Source: Myotis daubentonii
Taxonomy: Eukaryota; Chordata; Mammalia; Chiroptera; Vespertilionidae
DNA length: 64,000 bases
Direction: 5' to 3'
NCBI RefSeq assembly: GCF_963259705.1
Contig: NC_081842.1
Location: 39,149,796-39,213,795, forward strand
Shown here piece after piece: positions 29,606 to 40,475 of this stretch (positions are counted from its first letter, which is position 1; every line of letters starts with the position of its first letter). Below the pieces are notes generated by a model. It had not been told where the DNA came from. It was given only the letters and a program-made list of their open reading frames with translations, and ran no database searches. Both the position numbers and the translations under genes were made by a program.

Positions 29606-31845
29606 TGTCATAGGGTTAGGCCACCCTTTATTCCTCTATTTTAGACTTTTCTATCATAAATTTTGTAATCATTTCATTATATTATAGAGATACAGTCCCA
29701 TTGGTATTTCAGTTTCAATGTTCTTAAGCCTAAGAACTGACAGGTGTTACAATGTTTAATTTCTCCGCTAAGAAATATGCTTTTTTTTCATATTGTTAAA
29801 GCCTTTTATCTTTCAGTAGATTTATAGTTTCCTTTATTTATGTTACACATTTCTCTTGTAAACTCATCCTGAGGTATTTTTGTATTTTGGATGCCATTGT
29901 AAAACAGCATCATCCTAATCATATTTTCCAGTCTGCTATTGCCAGTATATTTGTTAAATGAGTGGAAGCAATAATGAGTGGGTGGTGGTAGCCTGTAGTT
30001 TATCCCTCTGGTGGTCTTGGAAACTCAAGCTTATGAAAACACTGCTGAACTTCAGTAAAATCTTCTGATTATGCAACCCTGGAAGTAAAATATAGTTATT
30101 TTAATTGGAGATTAAAACTCAAGGTTCCAGGTTTGTTAAAACTTGACAAAGTGCACATTCAAGATTTGTGCATTTTTCACTGCATGTAATTTTACCACAC
30201 CACCACCATCCCCCAAAAAACAACAACATGAACAAATATTGAACTCTAGTTAATAATAGGCATGCTGAAGTGTTTAGAGGTGAAGTGTACTGATGTCTGC
30301 AACTTATATTGAAATGCATAAAAAATAAGATGTATGAATAGATAGGTAAATATCTATATAATAAAACAAATATAGCAAAATGTTGATTATAGACTAGGTG
30401 ATAAACACAGGAGAGGCTACTACAATTTTATCAAATTTTGGTATATTTGAAAATTTTGATTAAATGTTGGGGGGAAAATTCTGTTATCAACTACATAGAC
30501 TGTTAAAGTATCCTTGGTTTCAATAGCTCATCACTATCTCAGTAGATTTTACCCCCAACAAGGAGAGGCTCTGCCACTGGTGGCCTGCTGTTGGCTCACT
30601 CGTGGTGAACTAAGAACCTCTTTGATCTTCTGCTCTATGTTTTATTCTAAAACGCTTATAATTAACACTGTTGGGAGCATAATGTCACGGTACCCAGTGT
30701 TATCTAACGCCAACAAACAGCCCCAGACACAGCCTTCAGCCTTCAGGGTAGGTTGGCTCATTATCCAAGTACCAAGATGAAAACTTACCCTAGTTTCATT
30801 CAAAAGATTAAATTAAAGGACAGTGGCTTTAAATTGTAGAATGAATCACAAGCCAAATTTGTTTAATCTGTTTTTCATTTGCTTACCACCAAAATTTGAA
30901 ATATTATTCCTGGTCTCTGCATTGCTTTCTAGGTTAATGACAGATAAAGATAAGTTGAACTGAACTGGGGAATGGCTCTGAGTTCTGAACTCTCTGATCT
31001 TTCTAAGTGTCGCATTTTCCCGAGTGATCACAGTTTCCAGGTATGGAGGGGACAGGTAAGTTTCACAACTGCTTTCCTTTGATATTATAATCCTTTTCAT
31101 TCATGGTAACCATAATTCTGAACTTCCTAGTCTTGTTTGCTGTTTCACAACTCTGTGCTTCTTAAAAATAATGAAATTACTTTATGTATCTTCATTCTAG
31201 AGATATGTGTGTCTAACAGGATATCCCTAAGAGAAAGTGTAACGCCAGAAGCAAGAGCTATGGGAACAGTTGTGGGGTCAGCTGGAGGACACTTGACCAC
31301 ATCCGAAAGCAGTGCAGTGGGTAGCTCGAGCTGAAAGTTTTCAAACAACTCACCAATCATCTCCTGAGAAAAAGAACCAGCAACTCTGCATCTGTGAGAC
31401 CGAGGAGGTGCACCATTGTGGCACCAGCCAAGCCCAGCGATTAGGGCTTGGACAATAGAGAAAGGCAGACACTCTCACACAAGTGTCCAAACCTAGGCCT
31501 GATTAATAGTTGTGGGAGACAAGGTGCTTTAAACTGAATGAGGGATTAAAGTTTTTATTTTGAACAAATTAAACCCTTTAAGTCATGAAGAAAAGACCGT
31601 GAGAATGCCTCACAATTTTAAGAAAATCTTTCAGATCTGCCCCCAGGAAAAATTCATACTTGTGGAAGGGGATGCCATTCATTTGAAAGACAGTAAGAAA
31701 AATAAAGCTACTTAATTATTTCACCTCACAAAACCCAGCTAGTTCATACAGAGGATACATAAAGAACAAGCAAAATACTGTACATGTATTCCTAGGAATT
31801 TAGAGCTGACGTGGATTTTACTACTGCTTCCAACGATTCTCTGTC
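29606..31845. other. unique AT-rich DNA, no gene recognised
   Basis: Several open frames of 60-104 aa show no domain, bias or splice context. No repeat family is named with confidence. Confidence 0.35.
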
Positions 31846-31849
31846 TCTC

Positions 31850-32208
31850 TAAGTGAGAGGATTATACTTCCTCACCCGCTAACATCAGGCTTAACCATGT
31901 TTCTTGTTTCAGCAAGTAAAATATGAATGGGAGTGATGTACAACTTTAAGCAGAGACGTTAAGAGTCATCACATGACTCCACCATCATTCTTTGCCCCCT
32001 GCCACAAGAACAGCATGTCCCAGATAGAGGCTGCTTCTTCAGCCCAGACCCCAAAGTGAAGAGCACGTGAAGCTGATCCACAGCTAACCTGTAGCCAACA
32101 TGAAATATGATGAGTGAGAAATAAACATTTTTATTGTTGAGAGCCACTGAGATGTGGGGGTTGTTTGTTACTGCAGCATAACTAATCTAAGCTGACTAAT
32201 ACACACAG
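31850..32208 (+). mobile_element. MLT1/MaLR-like LTR
   Basis: AATGGGAGTGATGTACAAC, CCCTGCCACAAGAACAGC, GATAGAGGCTGCTTCTTC, GAGAAATAAACATTTTTATTG and GGTTGTTTGTTACTGCAGC then ACTAATACAC keep the order of a MaLR LTR. Confidence 0.6.
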
Positions 32209-32209
32209 T

Positions 32210-32840
32210 ATTTGCTAAAACCAAAATACAAACTTATAAAAAGTTTAAAAAACATTGCAAAAATATCATAAAGTAGCTTGTAGTAGGTAAAATAAGTGAC
32301 ACTGACAATAAATGTTATGAATTTAGAGAAGGAAAAGAGAGCATAATGCTAAAATGGTCAGAGTTGTTCTTAATACCAAAAATTGAAGACAACTTAATAG
32401 AATACAACATAACACTATAAGGGCATTAAAAATTATGTTATAGAGAAATCTTTAAGAGCAGAGAAAGAGGCCCATATTGTACTGTTTGATTTTTAAAGCA
32501 TGTTAAAAATCAAAGTATGCAATATGATTCTTTTTTTAAAAATTAAAAAATGTATGTCCCCCCCCTTCATTAGGCAAAAAAGAAAAATCACCCTAAAATA
32601 TTAACAGTATTTATTTTCAAACATTATGAGTGTGTTATATTTAAAATTTCTTTCTTTCTTTCTTTCTTTCTTTTTTTTTTTTTTTGCTTATATGATGTAA
32701 AGAAGGAAACATCTTTTAAAAATACAAACAAAGCAGGAGGGATATACAAATTAAAGGAATAGGAAGATAGTGTCTAAGCTCTGGTAATAGCAATGGAAAT
32801 GAAAAGGAATATACAAGAAGCTATGTAAGAAGAATTGATA
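32210..32840. other. AT-rich DNA with TTTC microsatellite
   Basis: (TTTC)n at 32649-32672 plus a T-run. 32545-32635 (CCCCCCCTTCATTAGGC.. ATATTAACAGTATTTATTTT) is repeated in diverged form at 33625-33725, so both are copies of one old repeat. Confidence 0.5.
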
Positions 32841-32844
32841 GAAC

Positions 32845-33970
32845 TTACATCCCCAGCTTTGAAACTCTCTGGGGCTGCAGCATTCATTTATACTGAAGCA
32901 ATTTTAGGTTACCATACTGTTTGGATATTTAGATCAGTTACTTTCTCAAGCTTCTCAGATGCAACCTCCATTCTCTTGTCCCCATTAATACTCATCTTTC
33001 TGTTCTTTTCCCTCTCATTTTTCCTGTCACCCTTTCTAATTCTCTCTATTGTAAATAAACTCCTGCACACCCTTGCCCTTATCTTACAATCTGCTGCTCA
33101 CTCCCTAGAAAACATTGTGTCTTTTACATAGTAGATGCGCAATAGATATTTGTTGAATGAATAATTTTCTAATAGTGGTATTCCACTATTAGTTCAGGCA
33201 CTCATCATTTCTTCCCTGAATTATTGCATTAGTCCTGCCTACAGAGTTTCCTCTTTCATTCCATTCTCATTCTCTGGCCAACCTCCAGGGTGATCTTTTT
33301 AAAATGCAATTCTGATTACATCACTACACAATCTTAAATCCTTTGAGGGCTTCCCAGAGAGTTCAGGTTAAAAACAAAACAAAACAAAACAAAACAAAAC
33401 AAAACAAAACTGTTCCTGGTGAGCAGACAAAAATTTTCACCATCAGGTCTGTACCTTCCTCCTCCTGCCAAACTATGACACACCAAGCATATTGAAACTA
33501 TCTGTAGTTCTTGGAACACATCCTGCTTTTATTTACTTCTGAGCTCCCTCTGCCTGGAATGCTCTTTCTCCCAATTTCATTCTCTTTTTCTCCTGATTAA
33601 ATTCTACTCCCACTTTTTAAATTAAAAAGGGTATGTTTTCTCTCCCGCCCTCCCCCTTCATTAGGCAAAAAAAACCCAAAAAACCCTAAAATATTAACAG
33701 TGTTTATCTTTAGCATTAGGAGTGCTTCCCCCAAAATTAAGCTCAGGCATTACCTCCTCTGCGAAGTCCTTCTTATTAGAATTTTCTGTGTTTCCTTTGT
33801 TCTCTCAAACACCTCCAGCCTACTTTGATTACAGCTCTTTATACTATACTGGGATCATTTAAATATTCCATGTCTTCCTTCCTGCAATATAAGCTCCTTG
33901 GAATCACCAATCATGTCTTATTTGTCCCATAGTTGGCTTATGGTTGATGCTCAAAAAGTATTAACATTAA
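32845..33970 (+). mobile_element. L2 LINE remnants
   Basis: Two L2-type endings are seen: TACATAGTAGATGCGCAATAG with TTGTTGAATGAATAA at 33125-33165, and a longer part at 33200-33970 (GGGTGATCTTTTTAAAATGC, GGGCTTCCCAGAGAG, CCTCTGCCTGGAATGCTC, TTACCTCCTCTGCGAAGTCC, TGGTTGATGCTCAAAAAGT). (CAAAA)n at 33369-33410 interrupts it. Confidence 0.7.
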
Positions 33971-34038
33971 ATGTCATGGTGATTAATAAAGTGTGAAGAC
34001 TACACACAACAGAGGAGTCCAAGTTGACCAAAGTTTTG

Positions 34039-34266
34039 TGTTTGTTTTTAAAAAAAGATACTTTTATTGATTTCAGAGAGGAAGGGAGAGGGAGAGAAAG
34101 AGATAGAAACATCAACGATGAGAGAGAATCATTGATCAGCTACCTCCTGCATGCCCCTACTGAGGATTGAGCCCGCAACCTGGGCATATGCCTTTGACCA
34201 CAGTGCAACCTGGAATCCTTCAGTCTGCAGGCTGACACTCTGTCCACTGAGCCAAACCAGCTAGGG
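34039..34266 (-). mobile_element. Ves SINE
   Basis: Long perfect 20-bp duplication beginning CCAAGTTGACCAAAG at 34019-34038 and 34267-34286. Complete reversed order. Confidence 0.97.
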
Positions 34267-34289
34267 CCAAGTTGACCAAAGTTTTGATA

Positions 34290-34790
34290 CTGGGTGATTA
34301 GGAGAACTGAAGCTCTGAGAACAGATATAGGAAAGTTTGGAGGCAGAGTTAGTTCAAGGAGAAGGCTGATGCTTTCGCTTCATCCATGATGAATTTGAAC
34401 TGACTATATCCAAAGGAAAAAGATGTAACCACAATGCTGTCACCCACACAGACCCATGGCAAACACACCACTTGGGAGACATGGGACATAGCTGTTCCCT
34501 CACTGGAGTGGCAGCATCCTGGGCAGTGTGAGGCCCCAAGGTCACCCTCCTCTTAGTGTTGTGTAAAAGAGAGAGAGGATTAAAATACATACCTATCTAC
34601 TTATATTTTCAAAAAGAAACACTGCAAAGCTAAAACAAAACTAATAAAAATGCAGATGGAAGTAATTCCTTCCAGAGTGTACTTTATTATACAGTTTTAG
34701 ATTTGGTGTCTTGGGTACATGTTACATATCCAAAATATAAATCAAAAAGAAAAAAGTAACCCATGAAGATTAATAAAAAAAAAAAAAAGT
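34290..34790. other. LTR-like fragment shared with 37250-37450
   Basis: GACCCATGGCAAACACACCAC followed by CATAGCTG, GGCAGCATCCTGGGCAGTG and CCCTCCTCTT is matched in order near 37277-37375. It is a dispersed repeat, probably LTR. The rest is unremarkable. Confidence 0.45.
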
Positions 34791-34792
34791 GG

Positions 34793-34998
34793 ACCTTGGC
34801 CCAGTAGCTCAGTTGGTTAGAGCATAGTCCCAATATGCCAAAGTTGCAGGTTCGATCTCCGGTCAGGGCACACACAAGAATCAACCAATGAATGCATAAA
34901 TAAGTAGAACAACAAATCAATGTTTCTCTCTCTGTCTCTCTCTCTCTCTTTCTGTCTTTCTCTCTCTCTCTCAAATCAATAAAAAATTAAAAAATTTA
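34793..34998 (+). mobile_element. Ves-like SINE (GTAGCTCAGTTGG subtype)
   Basis: CCCAGTAGCTCAGTTGGTTAG, GTTGCAGGTTCGATC, CAATGAATGCATAAATAAG, CT tract and AAATCAATAAAAAATT tail. Same subtype as 26318-26513. Confidence 0.9.
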
Positions 34999-35141
34999 AA
35001 TGAATATTTTATAGTTTTTAACTCTACATCAAGTTGGTGATATAACTATCCAGAGAAAATAATTGCTGCAAGTTTAATCATAAACCATGCATTAAATAGT
35101 TTCATTGTTAACAGTAATATTAGTATTGTTTTGAAACTACT

Positions 35142-35281
35142 TGTAATATATTTTTATTTATTTCAAAGAGAGAGGGAGAGAGAGAAATTGAGCCCACAGA
35201 CTGGGCATATGCCCTGACTGGGAATCGAATGGTGACCTCCTGGTTCATAGACACTCAACCACTGAGCCACGCTGGCTGGGC
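35142..35281 (-). mobile_element. internally deleted Ves SINE
   Basis: TTTATTTATTTCAAAGAGAGAGG passes directly to AAATTGAGCCCACAGACTGG, so about 60 bp of body is missing. The head CCACTGAGCCACGCTGGCTGG is intact. Flanks TTGAAACTACT / CTGAAACTATT are its likely duplications. Confidence 0.85.
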
Positions 35282-35289
35282 TGAAACTA

Positions 35290-36310
35290 TTTTTTATATT
35301 GCAGAGTAAAGCAAATAACTTCTTTGTTAGGAATCAAGATTTTCCGCAGTAGTGCATATATATTCCCTGTAATGTTAGATTTGAACTGGAGATATGAGTT
35401 TGAGCCTGTGATTTTTTTTTTTAATTTCCAGAAATAGGTACTTTCTAGCTCTGACCACTGAAAAGGCCTAGCTGTAATAACAGCACAGATTGTGGCCTTT
35501 AAATACCATTTCCCACTCCAGAAGCCAAGGCTCCTTGGAGGAATGCGTGATTCCAGACATAGGACCTGTTTATACATAATGATTGTCACATCGAAATTTA
35601 ATTTTCAAGCATGTCTTAGGCCAGGAGGTCCTGGTGGACACATTTAGTTTAACCAAAATTGTACAATTAGAATGTGCACTTATTATTTTGGGAAGTGAAG
35701 TAAAACTACCAGGTAAAGTGGATGTTCATATTTGCATTCTCAATCTGTGGACAGATCTTGGGAAACCCAACTATAAGCAGAAGTAGCATGGTGAGCACCA
35801 AACCAGTGTGGATAGAGTTACTGGTTAATCCTAGTGGTTGATGCTATCAAACCATGGTTATCTGAGGCCATCTCCACACACGAGACTCAACATGCACCTA
35901 CTACGTGGAGTGGTTTCTTTTGTCCTTCTCACCTGGTATTGCAGAATTAGAGGCCCTTTGCCTCTGTTCACTCTTGTTCACCTTCCCTTCATTATGTTTT
36001 TCTTCAGGCCACTCCCTCCCTATAGGCAGCCTCTTTCTTTAAATATAACAAGACTATCAAGTCTAAGCAGCAAAAGACCACATCTGCCCCTACAGACATC
36101 TTGTGCCACGGAACTAACAACATTAATTGCACACATTTCACACAAAGATTCAGGTTTCTGACTTCCCTTAAAAAAAGAAGAAAAAAAATAGGAAAAAGGA
36201 CTAATTAGCTGGACAGTTCACAGTCCTCAGTTGATCACGGTCTCTGCCCAGCCTGGGTCCCTCGGTTCTATTGTTAAAGGTACTGTGTTTGTAACCCCAG
36301 TTTTAAGGTA
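35290..36310. other. no recognisable feature
   Basis: Open frames of up to 107 aa (35838-36161) have no recognisable domain. No repeat named. Confidence 0.35.
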
Positions 36311-36319
36311 CCTCTATAG

Positions 36320-36542
36320 CAGTGGTTCTCAACCTTCCTAATGCCGCGACCCTTTAATATAGTTCCTCATGTTCTGGTGACCCCCAATTTCATTGTTACA
36401 AATTGAACATAATTTAAGCATAGTGATTAATCACAAAAACAATATGTAATTATATATGTATTTTCCAATGGTCTTAGGCGACCCCTGTGAAAGGGTCTTT
36501 CGACCCCCAAAGGGGGCGCGACCCACAGGTTGAGAACCGCTG
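36320..36542. mobile_element. SPIN-like non-autonomous hAT transposon
   Basis: CAGTGGTTCTCAACCTTCC and GGTTGAGAACCGCTG ends, subterminal GGTCTTAGGCGACCCCTGTG, perfect 8-bp duplication CTCTATAG at 36312-36319 and 36543-36550 (fits the hAT nTnnnnAn preference). 223 bp. Interior differs from the 12330-12541 copy, so it is a second SPIN-type subfamily. Confidence 0.92.
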
Positions 36543-36550
36543 CTCTATAG

Positions 36551-37650
36551 GATCAATCACTGTTCTGAGCCACTGCCCTTGTTCAGTGGTTAACCCTCAG
36601 AAAGCAATCCTTCTTTCTCGTATCCAGGTTCAAGACCAGAGTAGGATATCTCCCTGTTGGCCTTCTGTCTGCATTTGCACCATCTACTGATGAGCTGGTT
36701 AAAGCCATGAGCTAGAATGCGTTTGCTGAAGCAAAAGACACTGAAGCTCAAGCCTTGGGGAAACATAGCAGAAAAATGAGAGGAGGAATAGAAGCCTCTT
36801 CAGAATGGGTTCCTATTTGCTCTTTTCTTTCTTTTAATTTTTTCCCCCTTAACATTTCCCACCCACAGAGTTGAGAATCAGTGCTCTTTCTGGAGCAAAG
36901 TCTCTGCAGCCTAAAGCCCTGAAGCAAATCATTTTCTAACCCAAAGTTTCCTGCCTCGATTCTCTTGCTGAAATTTTGCACACACTTGCCTTGTCACACA
37001 CTGACGTTACTGACATAGGCATGTGCTCAACTATCCCCGTGTGTAAGCTGTGCATGGGCTAAGACCCGAATTATTTTTGGTCCCCATTACAGATGTTAGC
37101 CTATGTTCCATTTTTAACTCTGACGTAGGCACATGCACTGGTTGCCCAGGAGACATGAATCTGGGCAAACCAAGGAGAAGAGTGCCCTCAGGGAGGGCAA
37201 ATTTTTTTCTCTGTGGCCCTGCTCACCCACAGCCTCCAGCCTCACCTTCCCACTCCTGTCCCCCATCCACAGAGACCCATGGTAAACACACCACCACAGG
37301 GGTATGTGGGCACAGCTGACCCACACTGGGTGGCAACAGCCGGGACAGTGGAGGTTCCCTGATCTCCCCTCCTCTTGGCTGCACTGATCCAGCAAGTTCT
37401 GCCTGCTCAAAAGAGCTATGTCTGGCTCCTCCGACTGTTCAAATCTCATTAAACACTCTCAGTACCAAAAACCAACCTTTTGTCACGTTGCTTCCCATTG
37501 CACTTGTCCTTGTAGTTGACTTATGTGTTTGATTCATGTCTGCTTCTCTCACTATGAGGACAAGGGCCCATATCTGCTTTGTTTGTTTGCAGCGTCTAAT
37601 ATACTCCCTATCAAGAGTGGGCACTCAACAACAACTGTGTAAGTGAATAT
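36551..37650. other. LTR-like DNA at ~37000-37450 within unique sequence
   Basis: 37250-37450 shares an ordered text with 34440-34560 and runs to ATCTCATTAAACACTC near 37445, a possible LTR polyadenylation region. No retroviral coding is seen. The rest is not recognised. Confidence 0.4.
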
Positions 37651-37659
37651 ATCCTAGAC

Positions 37660-37910
37660 CAGTGATGGCGAACCTATGACACTCGTGTCAGAGGTGACAC
37701 GCGAACTCATTTTTTTGGTTGATTTTTCTTTGTTAAATGGCATTTAAATATATAAAACAAATATCAAAAATATAAGTCTTTGTTTTACTATGGTTGCAAA
37801 TATCAAAAAATTTCTATATGTGACACGGCACCAGAGTTAAGTTAGGGTTTTTCAAAATGCTGACACTTTACTTTTTTATAATGCCGAGCTCAAAAGGTTC
37901 GCCATCACTG
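37660..37910. mobile_element. non-autonomous hAT transposon (CAGTGATGGCGAACC type)
   Basis: Inverted ends CAGTGATGGCGAACC and GGTTCGCCATCACTG; perfect 8-bp duplication TCCTAGAC at 37652-37659 and 37911-37918. 251 bp, AT-rich interior, no transposase. Possibly OC1- or hAT1-like; the family name is a guess. Confidence 0.92.
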
Positions 37911-38004
37911 TCCTAGACCATTGGCAGTGGAAAGGACCTTAGCTAGCATTTGGTCAACTTTCCTGATTTGATGAGTGAGGTGAAACTATTCTTCAAAATC
38001 ACAT

Positions 38005-38220
38005 GAATCTTCACAAGGGCCATAGGCTCTGAAGTCAGAATGCCTGGGTTCATATCCGGGCTCTATCACTTACTTAATGTCTCTGTCTGTGCCTCAGTTT
38101 CCTCATCTGGAAAATGGGAGTAATTATATCAGCCCATAGAGTAATTATGAGGATAGGAAGAAACTTATAAAGTGCTTAAAATAGTACTTGGTAAATAGTA
38201 AGCCTTATATATGTGTTTGT
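38005..38220 (+). mobile_element. MIR SINE, nearly complete
   Basis: GGCTCTGAAGTCAGAATGCC, TGGGTTCATATCCGGGCTC, GTGCCTCAGTTTCCTCATC, AAATGGGAGTAATTATATC and AAAGTGCTTAAAATAG are in MIR order. Confidence 0.9.
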
Positions 38221-38264
38221 CTAAAAAAAAAAAAAGTAGAATTTTCTGTTATGATGGAAAGGTT

Positions 38265-38395
38265 CTACACTATCCAATATACTAGCCCACTAGACACATG
38301 TGGCTACCAAGCATTTGAAATGTGGCTAGTGTGACTGAGGATATTAATTTTTATTTTATTAGAATTTGAATTTAGACCACTCTGATGGACAGTCA
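38265..38395. mobile_element. old DNA-transposon-like repeat, copy 1
   Basis: CACATGTGGCTACCAAGC, AATGTGGCTAGTGTGACTGAGG and AGAATTTGAATTTAGACC are shared in order with 44825-44990. A common mammalian MER-type repeat whose exact name I cannot fix. Confidence 0.5.
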
Positions 38396-38401
38396 AGAGC
38401 A

Positions 38402-38673
38402 GGGTTCCTGCCCAACTGGTGTGGCTGAGTGGTTGAGCATCGACCTATGAACCAAGAGGTCCCTGGTTCAATTCTTGGTCAGGGCACATACCCAGATCCC
38501 CAGTAGGGGGCATGCAGGAGGCAGCCAATAGATAACTCTCTCTCATCGATGTTTCTATCTATCCCTCTTCCTTCCTCTTTCTCTAAAAATCAATTTTTTT
38601 TTTAATTTTGCAATATTAGGGGACCAGGCGGGCAAGTCCCAAAGGACTTCCAAAAAAAATCAATTTTTAAAAA

Positions 38674-38682
<9 letters not shown>
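38402..38682 (+). mobile_element. Ves SINE with an insertion in its tail
   Basis: ACTGGTGTGGCTGAGTGGTTG head, GGGGGCATGCAGGAGGCAGCC body, AAAATCAATTTTT tail. The tail is interrupted at 38599-38654 and followed by an AT tract (38678-38718). Confidence 0.9.
38599..38654 (-). mobile_element. ~48-bp polyadenylated LTR snippet (micro-retrocopy)
   Basis: On the minus strand, about 48 bases matching 41982-42029 of the LTR (GACTTGCCCGCCTGGTCCCC within) are followed by an A-rich tail. Both sides carry the 14-bp AAAAATCAATTTTT duplication (38585-38598, 38655-38668). This fits L1-driven reverse transcription of a short RNA. Confidence 0.7.
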
Positions 38683-38718
<36 letters not shown>

Positions 38719-38723
<5 letters not shown>

Positions 38724-39165
38724 CCTAAGTGACCGTTGCAACAGAAACAACCAAATGGACGATCAAACAGGCTGCGTGGGGCGACCAGGCCAGCAGGGTT
38801 AGTGAGGGCTGACCAAACGACTGAGCAGCAAGCTGCATGGGGCGATCAGGCTGGTGGGGGGTGGGGGGCAGTGAGGAGCGACCAGGCTGGCAGAGGGGGG
38901 CAGTAAGAGGTGACCAGGCTGGTGGAGGGGGCAGTTGGGGGTGACCAGGTCAGCAGGGGGGGGGCAGTTAGGGGCGATCAGGCAGGCAGGCAGGCGAGCA
39001 GTTAGGAGCCAGCGGTCCCAGATTGTGAGAGGGATGTTCGACTGCAGGGATCGGGCCTAAACCAGCAGTTGGACATCCCCCAAGTGGTCCCGGATTGAAG
39101 AGGGTGCAGCCTGGGCTGAGGGGACACCTCCCCCTGTGCATGAATTTCGTACACCGGGCCTCTAG
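38719..39165 (+). mobile_element. HeliBat-type Helitron D
   Basis: 3' end CTAG at 39162-39165 after hairpin GTGCATGAATTTCGTACAC and GGGCCT, with T beyond. The 5' end is obscured by AT repeats (TATAAAAGCCTAAGTGACC). The interior repeats GGGGCGACCAGGC..GGCAG units and shares GGGCCTAAACCAGCAGTTGG with Helitron G (52857-53334). Confidence 0.8.
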
Positions 39166-39186
39166 TATAGGCCCGGTGTACGAAAT
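39166..39186 (-). mobile_element. short Helitron 3'-end remnant, tail to tail with D
   Basis: GGCCCGGTGTACGAAATT, the minus-strand 3' terminus without its full CTAG, faces the end of Helitron D. Only about 20 bp remain before non-Helitron DNA. Confidence 0.65.
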
Positions 39187-39232
39187 TGTTTTTTAACCAT
39201 GTTATCATTTACTCTATTTTCTCCTAATTATC
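39186..39232 (+). repeat. 47-bp direct repeat, copy 1
   Basis: Identical over 47 bp to 40331-40377 (AACCATGTTATCATTTACTC inside). It is unlike the Ves, Helitron and L1 text here. It lies directly after the Helitron remnant. Confidence 0.95.
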
Positions 39233-40330
39233 TTTTTATATATAAAAAGAGCAGGGGTCCTTGCAACAGATAAGTCATCATGGCTGATAGAATCAGCTAC
39301 TCTTTAAGCCCAGGGAGATCCTTTTGAGCCTAGTAGCACAGCCTTCAGTAAGCCAAGAAACTCCCCACATCCTTATTTGGCTCAGGCCTCCCAGGCCAGG
39401 CACCTGACATCAAAGTAGCACTGCTATTCTATCAGGTAGCTGGGCAGGTTTGCATGCCCCATTAGAACTGTGGTTGAATAAACCAATTAAGAGCATCTTT
39501 TTTTTTTAATATATTTTATTGATTTTTTTTACAGAGTGGAAGGGAGAGGGAGAGTTAGAAACGTGGATGGGAGAGAAACATCGATCAGCAGCTTCCTGCA
39601 CACCCCCTACTGGGGATGTGCCCGCAACCGAGGTACATGCCCTTGACCGGAATTGAACCTGGGACCCTTCAGTCCGCAGGCCGATGCTCTATCCACTGAG
39701 CCAAACTGGTTGCAGCTTTCCTTTTTCTTTCAGGGCCATACACCGAGACGCTAAACATAACCATCTACAGATTTAAAAAACTTTCAAAGCTCTAACATGA
39801 ACACTTTTTCTACGAGTTTTAAAATATATATTCTTCAAGAACATTTAAAAATGCTACTTTTGAAGAAGTCTTTCTCCATATGTAGCGCTGTCTACTGCCA
39901 TTAAAAAAAAAAAATCAATCCAAGAAAAAGGCAAGACCTCAACTGGTTGGATTCCAAATTAAGCTACAGCTTGAGCTAAAAATAGCTTGCCAGTGTTAAG
40001 AATCTGTTCTCTGAATTTCAATGGCTTGTCTCTCTCCCAGAGGACAACATTCACTGTGTTCTATGGCAGGATAGGACTCTGGGAAAGCACACTTCATGTT
40101 TTGTCTGGACTCATTTCTACTTTGTGTTCAGAGTAAAAGTAACCAACCATAGTTTTAGGTTCTACACATATGCGCTGTTAAGCATAATGAGCATAAATAT
40201 TTATAGCTTTTCTTAGCACAAGGTGTGCATGTGTATGTTTGTGTGTGTGTGTAATTCAGCTTTGTGTAGATAATCCTAAAGGTATGCATAAGGGCCAGAA
40301 GGTACATTCTGAAATAGATTTTACCTTTTT
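39233..40330. other. unique DNA with one Ves
   Basis: TATATATAAAAAGAGCAGGGG then CTTGCAACAG near 39236-39272 resembles the start of Helitron D, so a decayed Helitron 5' end is possible. The rest, outside the Ves, is not recognised; a GT tract lies at 40241-40252. Confidence 0.35.
39498..39714 (-). mobile_element. Ves SINE
   Basis: AATATATTTTATTGATTTTTTTTACAG-type tail side, CATCGATCAGCAGCTTCC, CTTGACCGGAATTGAACC and head CACTGAGCCAAACTGGTTGC. Confidence 0.95.
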
Positions 40331-40377
40331 TTGTTTTTTAACCATGTTATCATTTACTCTATTTTCTCCTAATTATC
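40331..40377 (+). repeat. 47-bp direct repeat, copy 2
   Basis: Exact copy of 39186-39232, 1,145 bp away on the same strand. Flanks are plain unique DNA with no element ends, so this may be the source copy. Confidence 0.95.
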
Positions 40378-40475
40378 ACTGAATGATTCTATGCTTTTTA
40401 ATTTCAAAAACAATTTCTATTTTTTCTCTGGAACTCTGGGATAGCTTTCCATGTGGTAGTAAAGACCAGAAGAAG

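Noticed and set aside
35838..36161. 107-aa frame in unique DNA
   Set aside because: No recognisable domain, no splice-site context and within the length expected by chance.
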